Assembly (NCBI GenBank): GCA_002898575.1
Contig: BEHT01000009.1
Span: 1-64,000 of the forward strand
Length of the DNA: 64,000 bases
Origin: a bacterium HR17
Lineage (GTDB): Bacteria > Armatimonadota > Fervidibacteria > Fervidibacterales > Fervidibacteraceae
Direction: 5' to 3'
Made by a program: the position numbers and the translations under genes
Notes under the pieces: model-generated
Seen by the model: the letters and a program-made list of their open reading frames with translations, nothing else
What the model was told of the DNA's origin: nothing
The model's database searches: none
Shown here: one piece after another, positions 17,457 to 25,011 of the stretch
Position numbering within the stretch: the stretch's first letter is position 1
How the letters are laid out: each line of letters opens with the position of its first letter

Positions 17457-18495
17457 GCTGTCCTTGACAGCAACCTCCGATACGATTGGGATTTTGAATT
17501 ACACCAACGATAGGTAACCTGATGAGCGACTGCTCTTGGTCTTTAGTTTCAATGAAAACATCGCCTTTGATCTCCTCAGAGGTTTCTACCTTCAATTTCG
17601 TTAGGTCCAAATTAACGGTTAACTCTATGCCGTCGGGAAGAGGGACAATATCTACAGTGGCTATAGGTGTCGTTGTCCACACCCTTTTAACTGCTGTAAG
17701 GGGCAGTCCTCTAACCCTTACTTTGCGGCTTATCCGATTGCCCACATTAACGAAGCCGAAGAAGAATTCGGTGTCAGACAAGTCTCACTTGCAAGCAACA
17801 TTTGCTTGGATGGGAACATCAATTTGGGAGCGTTCTGGGAGGGAGGTGTAAATGTATAAACGGTCATATAATTTGCCAACTGGCGGGTTAACCGATTCTA
17901 CGCGGATAGTCGGTTCGTCCCCATCTTTGAGCACTGAGGCTTTTATGTATTCCTTGAAGGTTTCTAATCGGGTGACACGAACTTGCCTGCCTGAGGTGTT
18001 CCTCAAAACGAGGGTAGTTGAGACAGGTTGACAGGATGGGATTTGACCGAAATTGATTTTCTCTGGGATCGGTTGTAGTAAGGGATTAACATTTGCTTTG
18101 AGGTAAAGAGTGATGGGTGATTTGTAGCCCTTAATCCAAACTTGCACCATTTGGGAGACTTGCCCACCGAAACCTGTTGGCAGAAAACGCAGGATTAAGA
18201 CACCTTGCTCACCAGGACGGAAACGAGATGCAGATAGGGAAACAACAGTGCAACCACAACTGTTAGTGATGTGTTCTATCGTGAGTTCACGATGTGTTGC
18301 ATTAATGAAGTAAAAATTCGCATCAACAGAAGTGCCCCACTTAACTTCCCCGAAGTCATGGATGGTCTTATTAAATCGCAAAGGCGCATTCTGAGGTAAC
18401 TTGTATTTGTATGAAGTATTAAAGCAATAAAATACGACGATAATGGGAATAACAAGGAGCATGCCCCACAAGGCTTTGAACGCTGTGCCCTTCAT
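17440..18495 (-). pseudogene. DUF1573 protein gene with in-frame TGA, copy 1
   Basis: ATG at 18495 follows AGGAGGAG. An anchor helix (residues 5-22) is followed by two or three ASPM/SPD-2/Hydin-like beta domains. The first has the DUF1573 signature HDFGEVKWG and NSCGCTVV; the second starts EKINFGQIPS. At 17785-17787 a TGA interrupts the frame (after QANVACK). The same frame then continues with DLSDTEFFFGFVNVGN for 114 more codons to 17440. The uninterrupted length, 351 residues, matches the restored paralogue at 21497-22566 (356). The gene is therefore a nonsense mutant, a read-through gene, or carries a sequence error. DUF1573 proteins are exported and of unknown function. Confidence 0.75.
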
Positions 18496-18527
18496 TGCTT
18501 TTCTCCTCCTGAAAGGGCATCTCATAA

Positions 18528-19523
18528 TCACGACATTCGTTTACGGTAAACTCTGCGAGCCATGTAGATAGAGATAACTGTTAAGAGCAATCCGATGCCT
18601 GCAATGAGATAACCCAGAAGCGTTGCTTTACCTGTAGGCATTTCGTAGCCCATCCACTTAGGGTCTTCCAACAGTTCGCGGTTTTTCGCCATCTGGAAAA
18701 GTTCCTCATCGGTAAATTGCCTGTAGCCTTGACGATAGACCAAAGGGGGGTTGAAACGATTGTCTTGAACAAAAGCACCTACGGGAATATCGTCAATTCT
18801 AAAATCCTTGTCCGTCAATTGTATATTTAGATCTACTTTTTTTACAATATATGTTGCTCTCCCTAAATAAACTACTTGCTTAGGATACCAAATTTCTTGA
18901 TACATTTGATAGAAAATTTCACCTTGTAATTCCACTTTATTAGTATCTCTATTGATTACTTGGAGCTTAACAGGTAAATACTTTTTCTGATCAAGCCATA
19001 TTATTTCTCTATATCTTTTTCCTGGCGGCAGCAACAAAATTATGTAATTACCTTTTAGTTTAGCCTTGGATCTAAGCAGGTCCTCTTTTCTAAAGAAATC
19101 CCAAAAGCGTCCCCGTAAGAGTTTCTTCTCCCATCCTTCGTGATATGACGATGGATAGTCTCTAAAGTCTCTAAAGTCTCTAAATACCTGAAGTTTTCCA
19201 AGGGAATAATAGGTCATCATTGAAATCTTTGGTGTTAACAATATTCTAAATTCACTTTGTGGGATTATTGTTTGATTATGACCGATTTTCTTGGATTCTT
19301 CAAAAATCTTTTTATTTTGGTTATCAAAGATATAGATCACTTCTTGATACTTCTGTGGATTTCCTGGTTTAAAAACATGAAGAATCACCTTCCCGGTCTT
19401 TATAGAACTTTCTCGCAAAATCGCAGTTTTGACAATATCATGCACAATATCCTCTGCTCCTAATGCTTCTGGATTAGTACAAAGTAACACTAATAAACTT
19501 AACAACCAAAATTGCCTCATCAT
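18528..19523 (-). CDS. LolA/RseB-like exported protein with C-terminal anchor
   Basis: 331 residues: signal peptide (residues 4-23), a beta-rich region resembling outer-membrane lipoprotein-sorting or RseB folds (residues 25-260), and a C-terminal membrane helix (GYLIAGIGLLLTVISIYM) with a basic tail. Blocks such as KTGKVILHVFKPG and WLDQKKYLPVKLQVINRD are typical of LolA-like domains that bind lipid-like ligands. The assignment is by fold impression only. A 9-nt unit is repeated three times (FRDFRDFRD). The base composition is very AT-rich for this window. The stop is 33 nt before the DUF1573 start. Confidence 0.6.
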   Translation of the reverse strand: MMRQFWLLSLLVLLCTNPEALGAEDIVHDIVKTAILRESSIKTGKVILHVFKPGNPQKYQEVIYIFDNQNKKIFEESKKIGHNQTIIPQSEFRILLTPKISMMTYYSLGKLQVFRDFRDFRDYPSSYHEGWEKKLLRGRFWDFFRKEDLLRSKAKLKGNYIILLLPPGKRYREIIWLDQKKYLPVKLQVINRDTNKVELQGEIFYQMYQEIWYPKQVVYLGRATYIVKKVDLNIQLTDKDFRIDDIPVGAFVQDNRFNPPLVYRQGYRQFTDEELFQMAKNRELLEDPKWMGYEMPTGKATLLGYLIAGIGLLLTVISIYMARRVYRKRMS

Positions 19524-19614
19524 AAATCAACTCCCCTCACAGAATATTGGGGGCACGCGGTTGAAGGACATACAACCGCGCGCCTCCTACCATAGCAACG
19601 ATTTGTTGTCAAGT

Positions 19615-20007
19615 TTAAGGACAAGAAACAGTTTCGTAATGCTTCACACTTCCACCCCCACCAGCTGGTTGCTCGGAACATGTCCAAACTTTATTGACTC
19701 CATCGTAATTACATTCAGCCCACTCATAGCTGAAGTGCGTTCCATCCCACTTGCATTTGACCTACCTCCATGTAGAAACGCACGAATCTGGGTATCTGTA
19801 CCTAACGCAGTGGCGATGCCCTTCATGACCTGAATCGGAACTTTCATTACAGGATCCCCATGCTCCCCATCCTCCACATACTCCTTTAACTTGTGGGCAT
19901 TGCCCGGTCTGTGCCTTCACCACTTCCAGAGTGCCTGCCACCATGAGTAATATTCCCAGTAACCCTACAAGCATCCAGACGCCAATACGACCATCTTTCC
20001 ATGTCAT
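19615..20007 (-). pseudogene. secreted cysteine- and tryptophan-rich peptide gene with in-frame TAG
   Basis: ATG at 20007 follows AGGAGGTG. A signal peptide (GVWMLVGLLGILLMVAGTL, ending near KAQ) precedes CPQVKGVCGGWGAWGSC, which resembles the W-x-x-W-x-x-C start of thrombospondin type 1 repeats. At 19762-19764 an in-frame TAG follows STWR. The same frame then continues with VKCKWDGTHFSYEWAEC and further cysteines to TAA at 19615. The continuation clearly matches the style of the first half, so the stop looks secondary. Without it the product would be about 130 residues with nine cysteines. Read-through, decay or sequence error are open. Confidence 0.6.
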
Positions 20008-20095
20008 CACAAAACACCTCCTATCGGTTAGATTGTTGGCAGTCTTTTCTCACTGCCAATTATATAATTGCAGCGAAGGGCAAATTTTATTCACT
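20008..20095 (-). promoter_or_regulatory. conserved peptide-gene leader, copy B
   Basis: Same layout as at 15418-15506: GAATAAAATTTG, AATTATATAATT (20058-20069), then hairpin GGCAGT / ACTGCC (20038-20043 with 20052-20057) and AGGAGGTG before the start codon. The closing hairpin pair is T-A here and C-G in the other two copies, so the pairing is kept while the bases change. Confidence 0.65.
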
Positions 20096-20861
20096 GACCT
20101 TGCAGGACAGGTGAACCTAACCAATGTCCCGTCAAGCGCCACCATGTCATCTTGAGCAAAACTGCCGTCGCTTCAGCAACGATGCGCCACGACATTTTGG
20201 AGCGACCAAGTTTTCGCTCACGGAAGGTGATGGGCACTTCTACGACATTTAATCCTTCCCAAACTGCCAGCGCTGCGCTGGCGAATTGACAAGCATAACC
20301 GTCAACATTAATTCGTCCCAAATTTAACCGTTCCAGCGCCCTTCGGCGAAAAACGCGAAAACCGCTGGTGGTATCGTGGATAGGCAATCTCAACAAGAAC
20401 CGAACCAACCAGTTGGCGCATTGTGACAGGACTTTCCTCTGCCACGCCCAACCGACGATTTGCCCGCCATTGACATAACGCGAACCGATTGCGATATCTG
20501 CGCCGTTTTGCACCGCTTCTATCAACAAAGGCAGAGCCTTCGGGTCATGAGACAAATCGGCATCCATGTAACCGATAACTGAAGCGCCGTCTGACAGCGC
20601 AAACTGCAGTCCTGTCACAACCGCTGAAGCGTAGCCTAACTTCTTGGGACGACGAAGCAAATGAACCCGACCGTCTTGTTGAGCGAACTTTTCTACGACT
20701 TTTGCCGTCTCGTCCGGTGACCCATCGTCCACTATAACCAAATGCGCTAACGGCGTGGTTGTCAAGACTTGTTCAACAAGCATCGCTATGTTGTCTGATT
20801 CGTTATAAGTCGGAACAACCATCCAGAGAGCCTGGTAGTCAGTTACAACATCCTTGCTCAT
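20091..20861 (-). CDS. polyprenol-phosphate mannosyltransferase-like GT2 glycosyltransferase
   Basis: About 256 residues of GT-A fold. Motifs: VVPTYNESDNI at the start, VDDGSPDET, LLRRPKKLGYASAVVTGL, the metal-binding YMDADLSHDP, GSRYVNGG, DTTSGFRVFRR and PITFRERKLGRSKM. This is the pattern of dolichol/polyprenol-phosphate mannose synthases (DPM1-like), which load a sugar on a lipid carrier at the cytoplasmic membrane face. ATG at 20861 is preferred (AGGTG upstream); the longer frame would need a TTG start. Two DUF2079 membrane proteins downstream could in principle use such lipid-linked sugars, which is inference. Confidence 0.87.
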   Translation of the reverse strand: MSKDVVTDYQALWMVVPTYNESDNIAMLVEQVLTTTPLAHLVIVDDGSPDETAKVVEKFAQQDGRVHLLRRPKKLGYASAVVTGLQFALSDGASVIGYMDADLSHDPKALPLLIEAVQNGADIAIGSRYVNGGQIVGWAWQRKVLSQCANWLVRFLLRLPIHDTTSGFRVFRRRALERLNLGRINVDGYACQFASAALAVWEGLNVVEVPITFRERKLGRSKMSWRIVAEATAVLLKMTWWRLTGHWLGSPVLQGQ

Positions 20862-20918
20862 CGCAAAGCACCTTGAAGTTTCTTCAGTATTCAAGTCTGT
20901 CGTCAACAAGGGACAACG

Positions 20919-21500
20919 CTATTGGTCGGAAGCCAAGTGTTCTCTCGTTTGTCTGGGCAATTCGCTTTCTAGCATTTGCCTCAACTTTTGCAGCACTTTT
21001 TGTTTCCATCGGCTCACCGTCGGTTGGCTGATTCGGAGTTCATCGGCGACTTCCCTTTCCGTTGCCCCATCAATAAAGAACCGTTCCGCAAGGTAATGCT
21101 CTTTCGGGGGGAGACGGGCAAGCAAGTCTCTCACTTCCACTTTCCACCAGAATGCTTGCTCAGCGGAGATAGCGGCGAGTTCCTCAAGAGGCATTGCTTC
21201 CACTTCACCAGATTCTTCATCTTGCTGAGAAGATGGATAGCAGCAGCACCGTCCGGCGAACCGCCATTCCTCGCGGTAGCGCTGTAGCAGCGCAGCCCTC
21301 ACGCGCGTTTTTATAAACTGCTTTATTGGGATCCCACAGTGAGGGTCGTAGGAACACAGTGCTGCCCAACCAGCTAGCAAAGCAGTCCCTTTCATTTCCT
21401 CCCACCAATCAGCATCCGTCCAGTTGGGCGGTGTCCTCCAACGGCGCACTTCACGAAGGCACTCTTCTATCCATTCTTCCCACCCGACAGGGCAATTCAC
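20919..21500 (-). CDS. RNA polymerase sigma-70 family factor (ECF-like)
   Basis: 193 residues. The N-terminal half has a region-2-like helical pattern (TALLAGWAALCSYDPHCGIPIKQFIKTRVRAALLQRY). The C-terminal half is a clear sigma region 4 helix-turn-helix: LLARLPPKEHYLAERFFIDG, then TEREVADELRISQPTVSRWK. The GTG start overlaps the DUF1573 stop by 4 nt (GTGA), so the two are translated together. It sits in the middle of the peptide/HEAT/DUF1573 cluster and may direct transcription from the repeated leaders. That link is an inference. Confidence 0.82.
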   Translation of the reverse strand: MNCPVGWEEWIEECLREVRRWRTPPNWTDADWWEEMKGTALLAGWAALCSYDPHCGIPIKQFIKTRVRAALLQRYREEWRFAGRCCCYPSSQQDEESGEVEAMPLEELAAISAEQAFWWKVEVRDLLARLPPKEHYLAERFFIDGATEREVADELRISQPTVSRWKQKVLQKLRQMLESELPRQTREHLASDQ

Positions 21501-22566
21501 CGTCGCTTCGCATAGGCTTCACTTCCCTTTGCTTCTCCCTGCCTGGTCGCTGAAAGTGCCTTTGACCCTTCCACCGCCGCAAAGAACGGCACTTCCAGCA
21601 ACGGTTGCAGGGGAAGGTTTGTCGTGAAAACAATTTTGCCACTCAACACTTGCGATAGGGAAGGGTTGGACGGAACTTTCAATCGTCCTTGCCATACAGT
21701 CACATTAGGGTTAATGGGGACGGTTTCCACGAAAGGGGGATGCGACGCCAAACGCAATTTGACGGGCTTACCTGACCGATTGACGACCCGAAAGGTCAAA
21801 ACTTTCACCTGCCCCGAAACCACCGAACCGAAATTGAGGAAATTAGGGTCGGTGTCCAAAACACCTTCCACCATCCCCTTAAAGGGCACAGTGACTTCCT
21901 TGCGACGAAGCCCTTTCAACCTCAGTTTGATTTTCCCCTCGCGCCAACCGGGACGCTCGCGTGGACGGAAAGAAATATGAAGTCGTATCGTTGAGCCTGA
22001 GGAAGTAAGAGAAGACACATTAAGCTCAGGCGGTGCTTCTATTCCGTCAACTGTGAAAGTTCGCCCAGTCAAACTTTGTAACGAAAGAGTCCGAGTAGTT
22101 ACCCCCCCAATATAACTGTGCCGAAGTCAAGAAAAGCAGGGTTGACAGCAATTTCGCGGAGCACTTTGCCCGTCAGTGCGACTGCTGGGGTGAATACCAC
22201 TCCTAACGAATCGGTTAAGACAAGGGTCAAGCGCTCCTGGAAACGGTCGGGCAGCTTCTCCGCGTTCAAACCGAAGTTTAAGGGCACTTTTGATTTGGGC
22301 GGTATCGTTTCAGGCAACTTGTGCCGCTCAAAGAAACAACCGCATATGGAAGCCTGAAAGCGGGTTAATTGTAAGGATCGGTCAGTGTTGTTGAGGATTT
22401 GGACAGTGAATGGGACACTTTCGCCTTCAACCACTTCACCCAGCGAAACGGACGAAGGCTCCACTTTTACGGGCGCAATTTGCAAGACAAGATACCGCGC
22501 CACATTCACGCTTCCCCATCCAACGATTAGCCCGAGCAAAGCAATTAAGCCGTAATGCCAACGCAT
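21497..22566 (-). pseudogene. DUF1573 protein gene with frameshift at a G7 run, copy 2
   Basis: ATG at 22566 starts a signal/anchor helix (WHYGLIALLGLIVGWGSVNV) and a DUF1573-like domain (VSLGEVVEGESVPF, ASICGCFF). After FGTVILGG the frame stops at 22099 directly behind a run of seven G (22102-22108 on the plus strand as C). One additional G gives a continuous reading (VILGGVTTRTLSLQSLTGRT) into the second half, which has further beta domains (FLNFGSVVSGQVKVLTFRV). The restored length is 356 residues, like the paralogue at 17440-18495. Homopolymer miscounting, slippage or a real mutation are possible. Confidence 0.72.
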
Positions 22567-22568
22567 GT

Positions 22569-22616
22569 CTATTTCACCTTGTAGCCTAATTCTTGAAGCG
22601 CCCTGTCCACCATCTT
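22569..22616 (-). pseudogene. 3'-end remnant of a HEAT-repeat gene
   Basis: Just before the DUF1573 start, one frame reads KMVDRALQELGYKVK and a stop. This matches the C-terminal end of the HEAT proteins in this cluster (KKTFQKLGYQVSK and similar). No upstream part is left; the intact HEAT gene at 22632 ends 15 nt away with its own version of the same ending. It is a scar of tandem duplication and deletion. Confidence 0.45.
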
Positions 22617-22631
22617 CTACTGCCAATTACT

Positions 22632-23123
22632 TTACTTACTAACTTGGTAGCCCAACTTTTGGAAGGTTTTCTTAACCTCCTCGCGAACCTCTGGTTGCGG
22701 GTCATTGAGCAAAGGGAGAATTTGAGGGACATATTCCTTTGCCCCTTGGGCTGCCAGAACCCGCAATGCATAGTTTCGCACAACCCATTCAGGGTCTTTC
22801 AACCGTTCCAAAGCAATTTGAATTGCTTCCTGCCTCTGTTGAGGATCACGGACATAACGAAGTGCTGAAAGGGCACGGCAACGGATGTATTTGTCTGGGT
22901 CACGGGAAAATTTCCTAAGCAGTTCCATTTCTTGTGGCGTAAAGAGACGACGCCCTCGCACCTTTTGCAAAGGTGCTACTAAATCACGCTTTGCTAAGTA
23001 TACTGGGTCAAGGTGCACTCCGCTTTCGGGTTTACTCCTTCTTCCCAATCCAAACCACATCATCACCAGCACTGCTATAATACCCAAGAAAGAGACAACG
23101 ACAATTTTGCGAAATGGGAACAT
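22632..23123 (-). CDS. membrane-anchored HEAT-repeat protein, copy 2
   Basis: 163 residues from ATG at 23123 (GAAGGGGG upstream). An N-terminal anchor helix (KIVVVSFLGIIAVLVMMWFG) is followed by DPVYLAKRDLVAPLQKVRGRR and HEAT repeats: DPDKYIRCRALSALRYVR, DPEWVVRNYALRVLAAQG and DPQPEVREEVKKTFQKLG. It is highly similar in layout to the gene at 14687-15202. It follows the eight-cysteine peptide gene by 13 nt, so the two are probably one transcript. A scaffolding or peptide-binding role outside the membrane is possible but unproven. Confidence 0.82.
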   Translation of the reverse strand: MFPFRKIVVVSFLGIIAVLVMMWFGLGRRSKPESGVHLDPVYLAKRDLVAPLQKVRGRRLFTPQEMELLRKFSRDPDKYIRCRALSALRYVRDPQQRQEAIQIALERLKDPEWVVRNYALRVLAAQGAKEYVPQILPLLNDPQPEVREEVKKTFQKLGYQVSK

Positions 23124-23136
23124 TGTCAAGCCCCCT

Positions 23137-23337
23137 TCAAGGGCAATTGTTGTAGCATTTGTCTTTTGCAATAGCGTTTGGGCATTTCTCATCGCAGCAT
23201 TGTTGACACCTATCTGTGTCGTTTGGGTAGTTCCGTGGGCAAGTGTCCCAACAAGGCGCTGTGATTGTCCACGCCCCAGTAATGCCTAACAACATTGCCA
23301 CAATGAAAGTCAGCCATAACTTTCCCACTTTCTTCAT
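23137..23337 (-). CDS. small secreted eight-cysteine peptide
   Basis: 66 residues from ATG at 23337 (AGGAGGTG upstream). A signal peptide of about 27 residues (LWLTFIVAMLLGITGAWT) is followed by a 40-residue mature part with eight cysteines spaced C-x3-C-x10-C-x2-CC-x3-C-x8-C-x3-C. The paired C-x3-C motifs at both ends suggest a disulfide-linked helical hairpin. The same spacing occurs in the broken gene at 15216-15417. I recognise no described family. It is preceded by the conserved leader and followed by a HEAT-repeat gene. Confidence 0.7.
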   Translation of the reverse strand: MKKVGKLWLTFIVAMLLGITGAWTITAPCWDTCPRNYPNDTDRCQQCCDEKCPNAIAKDKCYNNCP

Positions 23338-23425
23338 CTCAATGCACCTCCTAAGTTGTGAAGTGTTCGGCAGCCTTTCCCCCGCTGCCACTATATAAAT
23401 TGCACTGAGGGACAAATTTTATTCA
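23338..23425 (-). promoter_or_regulatory. conserved peptide-gene leader, copy C
   Basis: Third copy: GAATAAAATTTG, a slightly changed core AATTTATATAGT, hairpin GGCAGC / GCTGCC (23369-23374 with 23384-23389) and AGGAGGTG. The core palindrome is partly lost here while the hairpin is perfect, which suggests that the hairpin is what is kept. Confidence 0.65.
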
Positions 23426-23924
23426 CGGGCTTGATAGCCCAACTTTTGGAGCGTTTTCTTGACTTCTTCGCGAACCTTCAGTTGAGGATCATTGAGCAGG
23501 GGGGAGGATTTGAGGGATGTATTCTTTTGCCCCTTGGATTGTCAGAACCCGCAATGCATAAACTCGCACGACCCATTCAGGGTCTTTTAACTTCTCTAGA
23601 TAGAGCAATTTGAATCGCCTCTTGCCTCTGCTGTTGACTGCGGATCGGAAACATGGCGGTCAAAGCCCTGACCCTCACTGCCCAATTTGGGTCGTTTGCC
23701 AGTTTCTTGACGATCTCCATTTCGGACGGGTTGAGGTAACCTTTTCAGCGGGCTTTGTGGTATAGCGACTTCAGGTTTTCTTTCTTTACTTGGTAGTCAG
23801 GTGTCATCCATTCCGAAGGCGAAACATTACCCCTTCGCAAACCAAATCCACGCCAAACTGAAATAGCAACCAAAACCAATCCAGCAAGTGTCAAAGCCAT
23901 CGATCCCAATGTTCGTAATGACAT
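23419..23924 (-). pseudogene. decayed HEAT-repeat gene, copy 3
   Basis: ATG at 23924 opens a normal anchor helix (LGSMALTLAGLVLVAISVW) and the family segment MTPDYQVKKENLKSL. An in-frame TGA then follows HKAR. The same frame continues with NPSEMEIVKKLANDP and RQEAIQIAL. A 4-nt duplication (CTATCTAG) and an extra base in a G6/C6 run (23499-23504) shift the frame twice more before the family ending LQKLGYQARE at 23419. Three separate lesions make this a real pseudogene rather than one sequencing error. Confidence 0.72.
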
Positions 23925-23988
23925 CTGCTCTCACCCCCTTGACATTACATCATGAGGGGCGAATTTTATTTGCCCATCGGGCAAAGCG

Positions 23989-24738
23989 CTACAAATCAGG
24001 TTTGCCGACGATGGGTTCTATCTCCCATCCGTTTCGTGGCCAGTGGTAATCCCAACCTTGTCCTGTCCACCATGCGGCGCGTTGCAAAATTTGTCCGACG
24101 CTGACCATCTTGACATGACCGTCAAGGAAAGCGAACTGCATCCCTGCTGACGGGCTCCATTCAGGCTGTCCCGTTGATTGGTTTTGCGTTAACTCTTGCC
24201 GATGGTAAACTCCCAACTCGTGAAAGGCGAAGATGCCTGCGGGCTGCTGAAACATCGCCAATCGCGGGACATGACCCCGAACCCATTGAACCAAAGGCTC
24301 AAAAGGGCAAAGCCAGTGGAAGCCGACGACGAAATAGTGGCGGTAATGATACGAAGTCCACCTTTTGCCCAACTCGTAACTTGGAAGAACTTTCACATCG
24401 TTGGGATCGCTGGGGCATCGCCAAATTTGCCCGTTCTTGCTGTAAGTCAAAAGTTGGTTACCGTAAGTGAGAACACCGTTGAATGGTTCGTGCCCTTCGT
24501 AAACTTCGGCGCATTCATCTATAGACAAAAGGTTCGCATCAGGTATAGGGAAAGACTCGTCCCAATCGTTGACATATTGCCCAAACGCCATTCCAATTTG
24601 TCGCAAGTATGTCAAGCAACTTGATTGCCTCGCGCTCTCGCGCACCCTCATGAACACGGGAAGCAGAAGCGCCGCCAGCACCGCGATAACCGCGATGACG
24701 GTCAAAAGTTCAATCAGAGTGAAACCCCGCTTTTTCAC
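23989..24738 (-). CDS. prepilin-like protein with N-terminal methylation motif (DUF1559-type)
   Basis: 249 residues. The class III signal KKRGFTLIELLTVIAVIAVL is cut after the glycine by prepilin peptidase and leaves a methylated phenylalanine and a long hydrophobic helix. Then follow CLTYLRQIGMAFGQYVNDWDESFP and the late FAFLDGHVKMVS, typical of the abundant prepilin-like proteins of Armatimonadota and Planctomycetota. These are thought to be pseudopilins of type II secretion-like systems. Its upstream region (about 24775-24810) holds a partial copy of the leader motif (ATTGCACTG, then GATTTTATTCA on the plus strand). The rest of the stretch up to 25011 shows no convincing gene. Confidence 0.88.
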   Translation of the reverse strand: MKKRGFTLIELLTVIAVIAVLAALLLPVFMRVRESARQSSCLTYLRQIGMAFGQYVNDWDESFPIPDANLLSIDECAEVYEGHEPFNGVLTYGNQLLTYSKNGQIWRCPSDPNDVKVLPSYELGKRWTSYHYRHYFVVGFHWLCPFEPLVQWVRGHVPRLAMFQQPAGIFAFHELGVYHRQELTQNQSTGQPEWSPSAGMQFAFLDGHVKMVSVGQILQRAAWWTGQGWDYHWPRNGWEIEPIVGKPDL

Positions 24739-25011
24739 ATTTCAACGCCTCCCGCTTTTTAGGTTTTACCCCTGTATCTAATATTGCACTGAAGCGGAGA
24801 TTTTATTCAAGCCATGCGTAATGGAGACGGTAATTTTTTGTGCCAAAGAACCACGGCGCTGCAGGGACAGCGTCCTCTGAACTGGATCGTGCCGAGGCGT
24901 GTGACCTCGGAATCGGGAGGTAGTCTTTTGCCCGGCTGCAATTGAATCAGCGTGTCGGAAAAAACGCATCCTCCAAGACGACGATGCAGCACGAACGATT
25001 TTGCTTTCCGA

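Noticed and set aside
19160-19195. Three copies of a 9-nt unit (GTCTCTAAA)
   Set aside because: A short in-frame repeat inside the LolA-like gene (FRDFRDFRD); too short to be a separate element.
24780-25011. Short frames between the prepilin gene and scpA
   Set aside because: No start context, no hydrophobic or family pattern; treated as non-coding.
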